From BOG-908 sp965198825 (GTDB lineage: Bacteria; Pseudomonadota; Alphaproteobacteria; Acetobacterales; Acetobacteraceae), in the NCBI GenBank assembly GCA_965198825.1, contig CBDAQB010000003.1, positions 558,001 to 622,000 on the forward strand: a stretch of 64,000 nt of DNA, written 5' to 3'. The position numbers were made by a program, and so were the translations under genes. The notes beneath the pieces were generated by a model. The model saw only the letters and a program-made list of their open reading frames with translations, was not told the origin of the DNA and ran no database searches. Position 1 is the first letter of the stretch. Every line of letters begins with the position of its first letter. Shown in pieces: positions 16,883-25,643 of the stretch.

Positions 16883-18661
16883 CTAAAAAGCCGCCTCTTC
16901 CAAAGCCATCATCGAAGCCTTGCCAGTCCGGATGCTCGCCCAAAGCGCGCCCGTCTGCGGCAGGATCCGATCCATGAAGAACTGCGCCGTCGTCAGCTTG
17001 GCCTTGTAGAAACCCGCATCCCCATTGGCCGCCGGCAAAGCCTCGCGCGCCACCTTCGCCGACCGCGCCCACATATACCCAAGCGCCACCAGCCCCAGCA
17101 GGCGCAAATATTCCGTCGCCGCAGCCCCGGCCTCCTCGGGATCACGCATCGACGCCTGAGCGATATGTCCAGTCGCCTGCTGCAACGCCCCGAATGCCTT
17201 CGCCAACGGCAGCACCATCGGATCGCTGGCGTTCTCCTCGATGAACGCCTGCACCGGATGGAAAAACCCGCGCATCAAACGCCCCATATGCGCCGGCAAT
17301 TTGCGGCCCACGAGGTCGAGCGCCTGAATGCCATTCGCGCCCTCATAGATCATCGTAATGCGCGCATCGCGCATCAGCTGCTCCATGCCATGGTCACGAA
17401 TATAGCCGTGCCCGCCATAAACCTGCACAGCCATGCTGGACAATTCGACACTGAGGTCGGTGAACAACGCCTTCACCACCGGCGTCATCATGGCGACGAA
17501 ATCCTCCGCCTCCTGACGCCGCGCCGGATCACCCGACTTCGTCTCCCGATCCAGCGCCTGCGCCACCCACCCAGACAACGCGCGGCAGCCTTCCACATAG
17601 GCCCGAATGATCATCAGGGAACGCCGGACATCCGGATGCACGATGATCGGATCAGCAGCTTTCTCCGGATAGCGCGGCCCCAGAAGCGACCGCCCCTGCA
17701 GCCTGTCCTTCGCGTAAAACACCGCACTCTGGTAGGCCGTCTCGGCAACGCCAAGCCCCTGAATGCCGACCGAAAGCCGCTCGGCATTCATCATGGTGAA
17801 CATCGCCTTCATGCCGCGGTTCGGCTCGCCCACCAGCCAACCCACCGCCTCTTCGAAATAGAGCTGCGTGGTGGCCGAAGCCTTCAAACCCATCTTGTGC
17901 TCGATGGCCGTGCACGTCACGCCGTTGCGCATCCCGGGCTTGCCATTCTCATCGGGCACGAACTTCGGCACCAGGAACATGCTGACGCCCTTGATGCCCT
18001 TCGGCGCATCGGGCAGACGCGCCAGCACCAGATGCACGATGTTCTCGGTCAGATCATGCTCGCCGGCGCTGATGAAAATCTTTGCCCCGCTGATCCGGTA
18101 GCTGCCATCCTCCTGAGGCACAGCCTTCGTGCGCATCAAACCGAGATCGGTGCCGCAATGCGCCTCGGTCAGGCACATCGTCCCGCTCCATTGCCCGGCA
18201 ATCATCTTCGGCAGGAACCGCTGCTTCAGCTCCTCCGTCCCATGACCATGCAAAGCCAGAGTCGCCCCATGCGTCAGCCCGGGATAAAGCCCGAAAGACA
18301 AATTCGCCGAGCACTGCATCTCCTCGACCATCTTGCCGAGAATTTCCGGAAGTCCCTGTCCGCCAAACGCCGGATCGGAAGACAGCGCGCCCCAGCCGCC
18401 CTCGCAGAACTTCTTGTAGGCATCCACGAACCCGCGCGGCGTACGAACCACGCCGTTCTCGTAGGTGCAGCCTTCCTCGTCGCCCGACGCGTTGATCGGC
18501 AGCAGCACCTCGGTGGCAAACTTGCCGGCCTCCTCCAGCACCGTGTCGATCAGCTCGGCATTCACATCGTCCTGGCCGATCTCGCTCAGATGCGCCGCAC
18601 TGTTGTGCAGCTCATGAACCACGAAACGCATGTCGCGGAGGGGTGCGCTGTAAACCTGCAT
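16883..18661 (-). CDS. Acyl-CoA dehydrogenase (large, FadE/DmdC-like)
   Basis: This 592-residue FAD-dependent dehydrogenase catalyses the first step of beta-oxidation or of a related short-chain acyl-CoA pathway. It opens MQVYSAPLRDMRFVVHEL, typical of the long acyl-CoA dehydrogenases with an extra C-terminal domain (DmdC-like). FAD/substrate motifs CLTEAHCGTDLG and ITMIYEGANGIQALDLVGRK are present. The start at 18661 has AGGGAG eight bases upstream; the longer open frame comes from repeat copy F. It is the last gene of merR-fadA-fadB-acyl-CoA dehydrogenase, although copy F separates it from fadB. Confidence 0.93.
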   Translation of the reverse strand: MQVYSAPLRDMRFVVHELHNSAAHLSEIGQDDVNAELIDTVLEEAGKFATEVLLPINASGDEEGCTYENGVVRTPRGFVDAYKKFCEGGWGALSSDPAFGGQGLPEILGKMVEEMQCSANLSFGLYPGLTHGATLALHGHGTEELKQRFLPKMIAGQWSGTMCLTEAHCGTDLGLMRTKAVPQEDGSYRISGAKIFISAGEHDLTENIVHLVLARLPDAPKGIKGVSMFLVPKFVPDENGKPGMRNGVTCTAIEHKMGLKASATTQLYFEEAVGWLVGEPNRGMKAMFTMMNAERLSVGIQGLGVAETAYQSAVFYAKDRLQGRSLLGPRYPEKAADPIIVHPDVRRSLMIIRAYVEGCRALSGWVAQALDRETKSGDPARRQEAEDFVAMMTPVVKALFTDLSVELSSMAVQVYGGHGYIRDHGMEQLMRDARITMIYEGANGIQALDLVGRKLPAHMGRLMRGFFHPVQAFIEENASDPMVLPLAKAFGALQQATGHIAQASMRDPEEAGAAATEYLRLLGLVALGYMWARSAKVAREALPAANGDAGFYKAKLTTAQFFMDRILPQTGALWASIRTGKASMMALEEAAF

Positions 18662-18675
18662 GGCTGGTCTCCCTA

Positions 18676-18812
18676 GAAAGAAGAAAGCAGTTCTTTTTTG
18701 AAAAAAAAGAACCAAAAAACTTTTGTCATTTCAGGCCGGGCCGCGGGACCATCACGGTCCCACAGGTAAAAGTTTTTTGCTTCTTTTTTTCAAAAAAGAA
18801 GACCTTCCTTGC
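18676..18812. repeat. AT-rich nested inverted repeat, full copy F
   Basis: A complete element fills the space between the fadB stop (18813) and the ribosome site of the acyl-CoA dehydrogenase. The centre carries GGCCGGGCC and a GGGACC/GGTCCC pair. Lying within a co-directional gene series, it could reduce or uncouple expression of the last gene. Confidence 0.85.
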
Positions 18813-21155
18813 TTAGTTTCGAAGCGGCTTCCCAGTCTCAAGTGTATGCTCGATGCGAGCCAAAGTCCCAGCCGTCTTCAGCAGCCCCACAAAACCCTCC
18901 CGCTCCAGGTCGAGCAGTTTCTGCTCCTTCACCGGATCGATGATGTCCGTGTCGCCGCCTGTCAGAACCCGCGCCAGGGCACGCGACACCACCACATCGT
19001 GCTTCGTCGCCATCCCAGTCTTGGCAAATCCCGCCACGGCCTGTTCGAGCGCCGCGCGGCCGGCCGGTCCTGCCAGAATGATCTCGCGCGGCTCAGGCGC
19101 CTTGTGGTTTTCGGCAAGCTTCAGAGCGAGCGCCTTGGCATCCGCGAGCAGCCTGTTGCGGTTCATGGTAATGCGGTCCTGCTTGCGCAGGATGCCCATT
19201 TCGCGCGCTTCCGCGGCCGACTTGCTGACCTTCGCCGTGCTGATCATTTCGAAAACGCGAGAGGCTGCCGGCATCGGTCCTTTCGGCATGCGCGGATCGG
19301 TGGCAGTCCGGCCCAGCATCTCCTTGCAGCCGCCCCAGCCTGGCAGCAGACCTACGCCGCACTCCACCAGGCCGGTGTAGAGTTCCGCGTGCGCCTGCAC
19401 CGCTGTGCTGTGCAGCAGGAATTCGCAGCCGCCGCCGAGTGCGAGGCCTGAAGGTGCGCTGACGACAGGGAAGGGGGCATATTTCAGCTTCTGCATCATG
19501 TCCTGCCCGGTGGCGATCGTCGCATCCACCTGCATCCACGCTGCGATATTGGCCGCGAACATGGCGAGCCCGAGGTTCGCCCCCACGGAGAAGTTGCTGC
19601 CCTCGTTATAGATCACGAGCGCCTTGTAGTCCTTCTTGACCAGCACGAGCGTCTTGCCCAGCAGCGCCATGATGGCGTCGTCGAGCGAATTGCTCTTGCT
19701 GGTGAACTCGAAGCACAGCACGCCGTCGCCGATGTTCCACACCGATGCCGAGCCGTTCTTCAGCACCGGCTCGCCGGCGCGCTTGATGTCCTCCAGCAGG
19801 ATCACGCCTTCCGGCCGCACCAGGTCGTGGTAGTCGCCGTCCTGTCCCAGGAACTGCCTGCGTCCCTGCTCCACGCGGTAGAAACTGCGTCCGGCCGCGC
19901 GCTCGAGCATCACCGGCACAGGCGCGCCATGCGCGCGCAACTGTTCGGCCACCCAGTCGGCGCCGAGCATGTCCATCAGCTCGAAAGGACCCCAGCGCCA
20001 ATTGTAGCCCAGGCGCATCGCCTCATCGATGGCGGTGATCTCGTCGGTCGCTTCAGGCACCAGCGTCGCCGCATAGGCGAGCGTATTGCCCATCACCTTC
20101 CACGCGTAATCGCCGATGCGGCCAGGCGCCGTCATCAGCTTGCGCAAGTTCTTCGCACCGCCGGCAAGTTCAGGAAGCTCAGCGCGGCGCTCAGGCCGGA
20201 ACTCGCCCGTCGCGAGATCCACCGTCTCCTTCGTGCGCGCCTTGCCCTGCTTGTTCAGCCTGTAGAACCCGCCCTTGCCTTTCCGGCCGGTGTAGCCTTC
20301 GGCGATTAGCTTCTGCACCACCGGCACATCGCGGTTGATGGCGTGGAACGGATCGCTCTCCGGCAGCGCGCCGGCCATGCTTGCATTCACATGCGGCATG
20401 AGATCGAGCCCGACCAGATCCATCAGCCCGAACACGCCGGTCTTCGGCACGCCGAACGGCTTGCCCATGACGGCGTCGGCCTCTTCGATGGTCAGCCCGT
20501 TCAGCGGCGTCTCCGTCACTGCGGCCGTCATCCAGTAAACGCCGAGCCGGTTGGCGATGAAGCCCGGGCTGTCCTTGCAGGCGACCACGCTCTTGCCCAT
20601 CACCCTGTCGCAGAAGTCAGCGACTATTCCAGCAAGTTCGGCATTCGTCGCCGGCCCAGTCACCAGCTCCAGCAGCCGCATGTAGCGCGGCGGGTTGAAG
20701 AAATGCGTAATCATGAAGTCCGCCGCGAACGACGCAGGCAGCCCCTCGATCAAAGTCCCCAGCGGTATCGTGGACGTGTTGGAGGAAACCGCGGTCCCTG
20801 GCCGGCGCACCGCCTCGAGCTTGCGATACAGCGCCTGCTTGATGTCCAGCCGCTCCACCACGACCTCGACGATCCAGTCGCAATCGGCCACCTTCGCCAG
20901 ATCGTCGTCGATGTTGCCAACCTCGATCAGCTTGGCGGCGGAGGCCGACATGAAAGGCGCCGGATCGGTCTTCAGCGCCTTCGCCACCGCGCCTGCGGCC
21001 ACCGCATTACGCGGCCCCTCCTTCGGCACGATGTCCAGCAGCAGCACAGGCACGCCAGCGTTGGCGATCTGTGCCGCAATGCCGCAGCCCATCACGCCCG
21101 AGCCGATAACGGCGACTTTCCTGATGTCACCAGCCTTCCAAGAAAGATCGGCCAT
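18813..21155 (-). CDS. 3-hydroxyacyl-CoA dehydrogenase / enoyl-CoA hydratase (FadN-type order)
   Basis: This 780-residue bifunctional beta-oxidation enzyme has the NAD-binding dehydrogenase domain first (VAVIGSGVMGCGIAAQIANAG from about residue 12, then two C-terminal 3HCDH domains) and a crotonase domain at the C-terminus (NEGSNFSVGANLGLA near 530). That is the order of Bacillus FadN, the reverse of E. coli FadB. It starts two bases after the thiolase stop (TGA-TC-ATG), so translation is coupled. Together with the thiolase and the dehydrogenase it forms a complete acyl-CoA degradation set. Confidence 0.94.
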   Translation of the reverse strand: MADLSWKAGDIRKVAVIGSGVMGCGIAAQIANAGVPVLLLDIVPKEGPRNAVAAGAVAKALKTDPAPFMSASAAKLIEVGNIDDDLAKVADCDWIVEVVVERLDIKQALYRKLEAVRRPGTAVSSNTSTIPLGTLIEGLPASFAADFMITHFFNPPRYMRLLELVTGPATNAELAGIVADFCDRVMGKSVVACKDSPGFIANRLGVYWMTAAVTETPLNGLTIEEADAVMGKPFGVPKTGVFGLMDLVGLDLMPHVNASMAGALPESDPFHAINRDVPVVQKLIAEGYTGRKGKGGFYRLNKQGKARTKETVDLATGEFRPERRAELPELAGGAKNLRKLMTAPGRIGDYAWKVMGNTLAYAATLVPEATDEITAIDEAMRLGYNWRWGPFELMDMLGADWVAEQLRAHGAPVPVMLERAAGRSFYRVEQGRRQFLGQDGDYHDLVRPEGVILLEDIKRAGEPVLKNGSASVWNIGDGVLCFEFTSKSNSLDDAIMALLGKTLVLVKKDYKALVIYNEGSNFSVGANLGLAMFAANIAAWMQVDATIATGQDMMQKLKYAPFPVVSAPSGLALGGGCEFLLHSTAVQAHAELYTGLVECGVGLLPGWGGCKEMLGRTATDPRMPKGPMPAASRVFEMISTAKVSKSAAEAREMGILRKQDRITMNRNRLLADAKALALKLAENHKAPEPREIILAGPAGRAALEQAVAGFAKTGMATKHDVVVSRALARVLTGGDTDIIDPVKEQKLLDLEREGFVGLLKTAGTLARIEHTLETGKPLRN

Positions 21156-21157
21156 GA

Positions 21158-22294
21158 TCAAACGCTCTCGAGAACGGTGGCGATGCCCTGTCCGCCGCCG
21201 ATGCACTGCGTCGCGATCGCGTAACGGCCGCCCTCACGCTTCAGCAGGGACGCCGCCTTGCCGACGATGCGCGCGCCCGTCGCCCCAAGCGGATGCCCCA
21301 GCGCAATGGCGCCGCCATCGAGGTTGACCGTCTCCGGCCTGAACCCGATCTCGCGCATGCTCGCAATCGCCTGGCTCGAAAAAGCCTCGTTCAGCTCAAC
21401 GACATCCATGTCCGTCGCCTTCAGCCCGGCGCGCTCGAGCGCCTTCTTCGACGCCCGCACCGGCCCCACGCCCATGATCTCCGGCTCGCAGCCGGAGACC
21501 GCCACGCTGCGTATGCGCGCCAGGATCGGCAAACCATGCGACGTCGCATACTCTTCCGAACATACCAGCACCGCACTCGCACCATCGGTGAGCGGCGAGG
21601 ATGTGCCGGCCGTCACGGTGCCCTCTGCGTCGAACGCCAGCTTCAGCCCTGCCAGCGCCTCCTTGGTCGTCTCGGCGCGTATGCAGCCATCCTTGTTCAC
21701 CACGGCGCCGCCGGCATGGATAGGCACGATCTCGTCGTCGAACTTGCCCGCGGCCTGCGCCTCGGAAGCCTTGCGATGGCTCGCCACCGCGAAATCCTCC
21801 TGCTGGTCGCGCGTGATCTGCCATTTGCGCGCCACGTTCTCCGCCGTGTCGCCCATGCCGATGTAGGCGCCAGGGTTCTTCTCGTTCAGCGTCGTGTTGA
21901 ACAGCGGATTATACCCGCCCATCGGCACCCGCGTCATGCTCTCGATACCGGCGGCTACGAACACCTCGCCCGCGCCCATCTGTATCTGCCCGGCCGCAAT
22001 ATGCACCGAACTCATCGAGCTGCCGCAGAACCGGTTCACCGTCATGCCGCCAACCGAAATCGGCAAATCCGCCAGCAGCACGATCAGACGCGCCACATTC
22101 ATCCCTTGCTCCCCCTCGGGGAACGCGGTGCCGACGATGATGTCCTCGATATCCGCAGGCGAGACGCCGGTCTTCTCGATCAGACCGCGAATGACGGCCG
22201 CGGCCATGTCATCGGCGCGAACCCGGGCGAGCGCGCCCTTCTTGGCCGGCGTGAAAGGCGAGCGGGCATAGCCTGCGATCACAACATTCGTCAT
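21158..22294 (-). CDS. fadA: Acetyl-CoA C-acyltransferase (thiolase)
   Basis: The 378-residue thiolase cleaves 3-ketoacyl-CoA with CoA. The nucleophilic C90 lies in VNRFCGSS; the C-terminal GGAIALGHPLGATGARI and CIGGGQG motifs carry the catalytic His and second Cys. The start MTNVVIAGYARSPFTP at 22294 gives the normal N-terminus; the longer open frame reads back into merR. It is encoded between merR and the bifunctional enzyme. Confidence 0.95.
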   Translation of the reverse strand: MTNVVIAGYARSPFTPAKKGALARVRADDMAAAVIRGLIEKTGVSPADIEDIIVGTAFPEGEQGMNVARLIVLLADLPISVGGMTVNRFCGSSMSSVHIAAGQIQMGAGEVFVAAGIESMTRVPMGGYNPLFNTTLNEKNPGAYIGMGDTAENVARKWQITRDQQEDFAVASHRKASEAQAAGKFDDEIVPIHAGGAVVNKDGCIRAETTKEALAGLKLAFDAEGTVTAGTSSPLTDGASAVLVCSEEYATSHGLPILARIRSVAVSGCEPEIMGVGPVRASKKALERAGLKATDMDVVELNEAFSSQAIASMREIGFRPETVNLDGGAIALGHPLGATGARIVGKAASLLKREGGRYAIATQCIGGGQGIATVLESV

Positions 22295-22319
22295 GGTTCT
22301 TGTTTCCTCTAAGTGTTTT

Positions 22320-22745
22320 TCAGGATGCGGCGCGTCGCGACGAGCAGGCCTTCGACAGCGCCGCCTCTGTCTGCGCTGCAATGTCTTCCAGTTCGGTGAT
22401 CGATGCTTCCAGCGCGGCCCGCTGCTCGACCAGCAAGGCAAGCCGCTTCGCCACCCCGGCCTGCAGCAGCCGCAACTGCTCCTCCCCGGTGTGGTCGCGG
22501 GCATAGAGATCGAGAAAATCCTTGATCTCGCGCAGCGAGAACCCGAGCCGCTTGCCGCGCAGGATGAGGATCATGCGCGCCCTGTCGCGCGGCGCATAAA
22601 TCCGCGCATTCCCCGCGCGCTGCGGCGAAATCAGTCCGCGGTCCTCATAGAAGCGCAGAGTGCGCGCCGTGATCCCCAGCTCGCGCGCGAGCTGAGTCAC
22701 GGTAATCACCCGCTCATCCGGGTTTTGCGATGCCAGCTGCAACAA
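22320..22745 (-). CDS. MerR-family transcriptional regulator of the fatty-acid operon
   Basis: This 141-residue regulator has a winged HTH (VTQLARELGITARTLRFYEDRGLI) followed by the arm IYAPRDRARMILILRGKRLGFSLREI and a coiled-coil dimerisation helix (about 85-130). There is no metal-binding Cys pattern, so an acyl-CoA or similar effector is more likely. It is the first gene of the operon, 25 bp upstream of the thiolase, and presumably autoregulates it. LiuR-like regulators of acyl-CoA catabolism are a plausible comparison. Confidence 0.88.
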   Translation of the reverse strand: MLQLASQNPDERVITVTQLARELGITARTLRFYEDRGLISPQRAGNARIYAPRDRARMILILRGKRLGFSLREIKDFLDLYARDHTGEEQLRLLQAGVAKRLALLVEQRAALEASITELEDIAAQTEAALSKACSSRRAAS

Positions 22746-22944
22746 GGGTTGCCCTATACGTTAACCTGAGCGCGATATAGCAGTCTCAAGCGGCATTGCA
22801 AGCCAAAGCCCGCCGCAACGGGCACCGCGGCACGCGACATTGCGGAACCCCGTTCGAGCCGAGTACAACTAGAACCGGAACGTTCCATATCCGTCGCGCC
22901 CCAAAAGAGTCGCACGGCCCATTTTAGCGCCTGGAGCCAAGATT

Positions 22945-23149
22945 TTGCCAGTCGCCCGTCCCATCCTCGCCGCCTGCCTCATGGCCATCGCCGCCGAACC
23001 GGCCGCGGCCGCCCGCTTCGAACACCTCGAGCGGCGAGCCGGTCGGCACCCTGCTCTACCACGGCAACTATCTCTACGGCACGACACTGGTCGGCGGCCA
23101 GACCAACTCAGACAGCGGCTACGGCACGGTCTTTCGGTTACACCCGTAG
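22945..23149 (+). pseudogene. Remnant of a secreted choice-anchored repeat protein
   Basis: A signal-peptide-like opening (TTG 22945: PVARPILAACLMAIAAEPAAA) is followed, in a different frame, by GTLLYHGNYLYGTTLVGG and SGYGTVFRLHP before TAG at 23147. The YGTT..GG...GTVF pattern is the repeat of large secreted choice-anchored tripartite-repeat proteins. The change of frame near 23028 and the very short length indicate an internally deleted, frameshifted gene. I infer that it is non-functional. Confidence 0.55.
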
Positions 23150-23158
23150 GCCAGCCGC

Positions 23159-23596
23159 CTACTGAACCGTGACTGCGACATCGAGAGTGGTGTAGCCGGT
23201 AACCCCGGCCTCCACGAACCGAACCTCGAAGCTGTCGGTCCCCTTGTAGCCGGGGCGCGACGAATACTCGACGCTGGACTTGCCGTTATACTTCGGCACC
23301 CGCGCGCTCCCATGCTGCGGCAGCACATGCAGCAGCGGCGCATCGAACGGCTTGCCGTTATCCGCCGTCAAGGCCGCCGCGCAATACCCGCCATCCCCGC
23401 TCAGCGTCATGGAAACCTTCGCAGTCCCGCCATTGGCCACATGGAACGGCGTCACCACGCAACTCGCCGAAGGCGGCGGCCCCAGATGCGGCGGCAACTG
23501 CTGCGGGGGAGGCGCCTCCGCCACGGGCGGCTTGGCACAACCGGCAATGGCAGCCGTGACGGACAGAAATACCAGCGTTCGTGCCTTCACGACCAC
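23159..23596 (-). CDS. Putative lipoprotein with an Ig-like C-terminus
   Basis: This 145-residue protein has a lipoprotein signal (LVFLSVTAAIAGC, lipobox IAGC at residue 20), a Pro-rich linker and a compact domain of about 90 residues with two cysteines (ASCVVTPF, GYCAAALT) and alternating beta-strand pattern ending TLDVAVTVQ. RPGYKGTDSFEVRF resembles bacterial Ig/cadherin-like strands. It is probably anchored in the outer membrane. The function is unknown. Confidence 0.7.
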   Translation of the reverse strand: MVVKARTLVFLSVTAAIAGCAKPPVAEAPPPQQLPPHLGPPPSASCVVTPFHVANGGTAKVSMTLSGDGGYCAAALTADNGKPFDAPLLHVLPQHGSARVPKYNGKSSVEYSSRPGYKGTDSFEVRFVEAGVTGYTTLDVAVTVQ

Positions 23597-23759
23597 ACTC
23601 CACTTGCGACTCGGGCAGCAACCCGCCCGGTAAGGGACGCTGGGATAGCGCGGCTTGCCACAGCCCGCCAGCCCATTGGCGATTTTCAGGAAAAACTGTT
23701 GCCTTACCTACGAGTAGCGGATTTATGTAAGAAGTTGCTGCATGCCCGGAGTTTCTTTT

Positions 23760-24314
23760 ATGCGTCTCATGTCCGCCGCCATCGCCCTCGCCATGCTCGC
23801 CAGCCCGGTGGCCGAGGCAGCAAAGGCCCGCTCCAAATCCGCCAGCGTCGCCACGGCAAACCCCTGCACCCAGTCCTACGACCGCGAAGCCTTCGACATC
23901 GAAGGCCTGAAGAGCGAGCTCATGGTCACCGCCCTCGTCTGCAAGGAGCAGGACCGCTACAACAATTTCATGGGCCGCTACCGCAATGACCTCGTGCGCC
24001 AGGAGCACGCGCTCGAAGCCTACTTCAAGCGCGTCAACGGCCGCGCCGCCACCAAGGCCTACGACGACTACATCAGCAACCTGGCCAACGTGCAGGAACA
24101 GGACGGCCTGAAGGCCGGCACCGCCTTCTGCAACAACCTGCCCGACCTGTTCGACGAAGTGATGGCCCTGCACGACTCAGGCGAACTCGACGAATTCGCC
24201 AACAGCCAGGCCATCGTCCAGCCCGTCGCCTTCGAGACCTGCACCACCGTTCAGCAGCCCGCTACGGTATCTACCCGCCGTACCGTCAGGCACAGCACGA
24301 AGAAGCACGCTTAA
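23760..24314 (+). CDS. Exported protein of unknown function
   Basis: The 184-residue product has a Sec signal (MRLMSAAIALAMLASPVAEAA) and a helical mature part with four cysteines (C38 region NPCTQSY, VCKEQD, FCNNLPD, ETCTTV), compatible with two disulfides in the periplasm. A basic tail RRTVRHSTKKHA ends it. An upstream in-frame start at 23742 would spoil the signal peptide. No family is recognised. Confidence 0.7.
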   Translation: MRLMSAAIALAMLASPVAEAAKARSKSASVATANPCTQSYDREAFDIEGLKSELMVTALVCKEQDRYNNFMGRYRNDLVRQEHALEAYFKRVNGRAATKAYDDYISNLANVQEQDGLKAGTAFCNNLPDLFDEVMALHDSGELDEFANSQAIVQPVAFETCTTVQQPATVSTRRTVRHSTKKHA

Positions 24315-24404
24315 GGAAGCAAGGCCTTCTTTTTTGAAAAAAAGAAGCAAAAAACTTTTGTCACTTTAGGCCGGGCCTGCACTCAGGCCCGGCTTACTTC
24401 CTGC
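24315..24404. repeat. AT-rich repeat, internally deleted copy G with a perfect 10-bp hairpin
   Basis: The left arm of the element is intact, the right T/A arm is missing, and the outer CTTCCTGCCT remains. The centre forms a perfect stem GCCGGGCCTG (24370-24379) and CAGGCCCGGC (24384-24393) around a four-base loop. The copy exactly spans the space between two converging stop codons (TAA ending at 24314 and TAG beginning at 24405), a strong candidate two-way terminator. Confidence 0.8.
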
Positions 24405-25523
24405 CTAGTGCAGGATAATCTCAACCCGCCTGTTCTGCGGCTCACGCACGCCCTTGGCCGTCTGCACCAGCGGATTGCTCTCGCCATAACCGTGTATGCT
24501 GATCTCCCCGCGCGACACGCCGTCACGCACCAGTTCCGCCTCCACCGTCTGCGCCCGGCGAACCGAAAGCCTCTGGTTATAGGCGGCCGTGCCTGAAAGA
24601 TCGGTGTAGCCGTTCACTTCGATGCGCGTCGTCTGCACATGCGTCGAAGCCGTCGCCGCCTCGGCCACGATCTGCCTCGCACGCGACGTAAGGTCCGCAC
24701 GGTCCCAATCGAAGAACACGAGATACGTCCGCGAAGGCTGCATCTCAGGCGCCGGGGCAGGGGTCGCAGCAGCAGGCGGCGGCAAAGGTGCGGCCGGCGT
24801 GAACAGCGCATAGCGCAAGCCAAGCAGCGCCGAGTGGTTGAAGTCGCTGCGGATATCCGTGTTGCCCTTGCGGTAGCCGAACCCGCCAGGCCCGTTCGGA
24901 CCCTCTGTCCCCACCGACTCGCCGTTGAACTTGGCATTCTCGGCCACGCTGAAGAACCGGTATTCCGCCGTCACAGAAAGCCCGCGCAGGAACGGCATCG
25001 GGAACGACAGCCCGAAGATCCCCTGGTAAGCCAAACTTCCGTGCGTCCCGCTTGCATTATAATCGAACGGCAAAGACGTGGCCGCGCTCTGGATATGATC
25101 CCAGCGCGTAAAGCTGTAGCCGCCGCCTGCGCCGAAATACGGATAAACCCAGCTCGACCCGATATCCATGTCGAACAGCGCATTCACCATGCCGCCGTAA
25201 TTCTGCTGCTCCCCGCCCGACCGCGTCGGAAACGAAGTCCCCAGGAACTGCCTTAGTCCGTTGTAACGCCAGTCGCCCTCGAGCTCGACGCGGAAGCCGT
25301 TGCCGAATCCGTAGCCCACTGCGCCCACGCCCACCGCGCCGCCCGCGTCGAAACGCAGCTTGCCGCTCGGGAAATTCTCGTTATCCCGCGTCCGCTCGTC
25401 CTGCAGGAAATTGCCGCCGCCGCCGAGGCTCACGTAGGGCCCGGTAACCGGTTGGGCGAAGGCCGCCGGTGCCGCGAGCACCAACCCCGCCAGTGTGAGC
25501 AGCCCAACGTCACGTCCGAACAT
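24405..25523 (-). CDS. OmpA-family outer-membrane protein (paralogue 1)
   Basis: This 372-residue protein has a signal peptide (about 1-22, ending AFAQPV), an eight-stranded beta-barrel of about 220 residues, an Ala/Pro linker and a C-terminal OmpA peptidoglycan-binding domain. That domain has YLVFFDWDRADLT, GYTDLSGTAAYNQRLSVRRAQ and GYGESNPL. It should tether the outer membrane to peptidoglycan. The barrel aligns loosely with the gene at 25644, while the OmpA domain is almost identical. The start at 25523 is chosen for signal-peptide fit. Confidence 0.93.
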   Translation of the reverse strand: MFGRDVGLLTLAGLVLAAPAAFAQPVTGPYVSLGGGGNFLQDERTRDNENFPSGKLRFDAGGAVGVGAVGYGFGNGFRVELEGDWRYNGLRQFLGTSFPTRSGGEQQNYGGMVNALFDMDIGSSWVYPYFGAGGGYSFTRWDHIQSAATSLPFDYNASGTHGSLAYQGIFGLSFPMPFLRGLSVTAEYRFFSVAENAKFNGESVGTEGPNGPGGFGYRKGNTDIRSDFNHSALLGLRYALFTPAAPLPPPAAATPAPAPEMQPSRTYLVFFDWDRADLTSRARQIVAEAATASTHVQTTRIEVNGYTDLSGTAAYNQRLSVRRAQTVEAELVRDGVSRGEISIHGYGESNPLVQTAKGVREPQNRRVEIILH

Positions 25524-25643
25524 CCGCAATCTCCCGTCCGCGGCCAAAACGCCGCTCCTACCCTAACATGCTGCGCTACTAGACAAAAAAAGGGAGGGCA
25601 ACCGCCCTCCCTTTCTTCTGGTAATCGACCGAGGCCGAAAACC

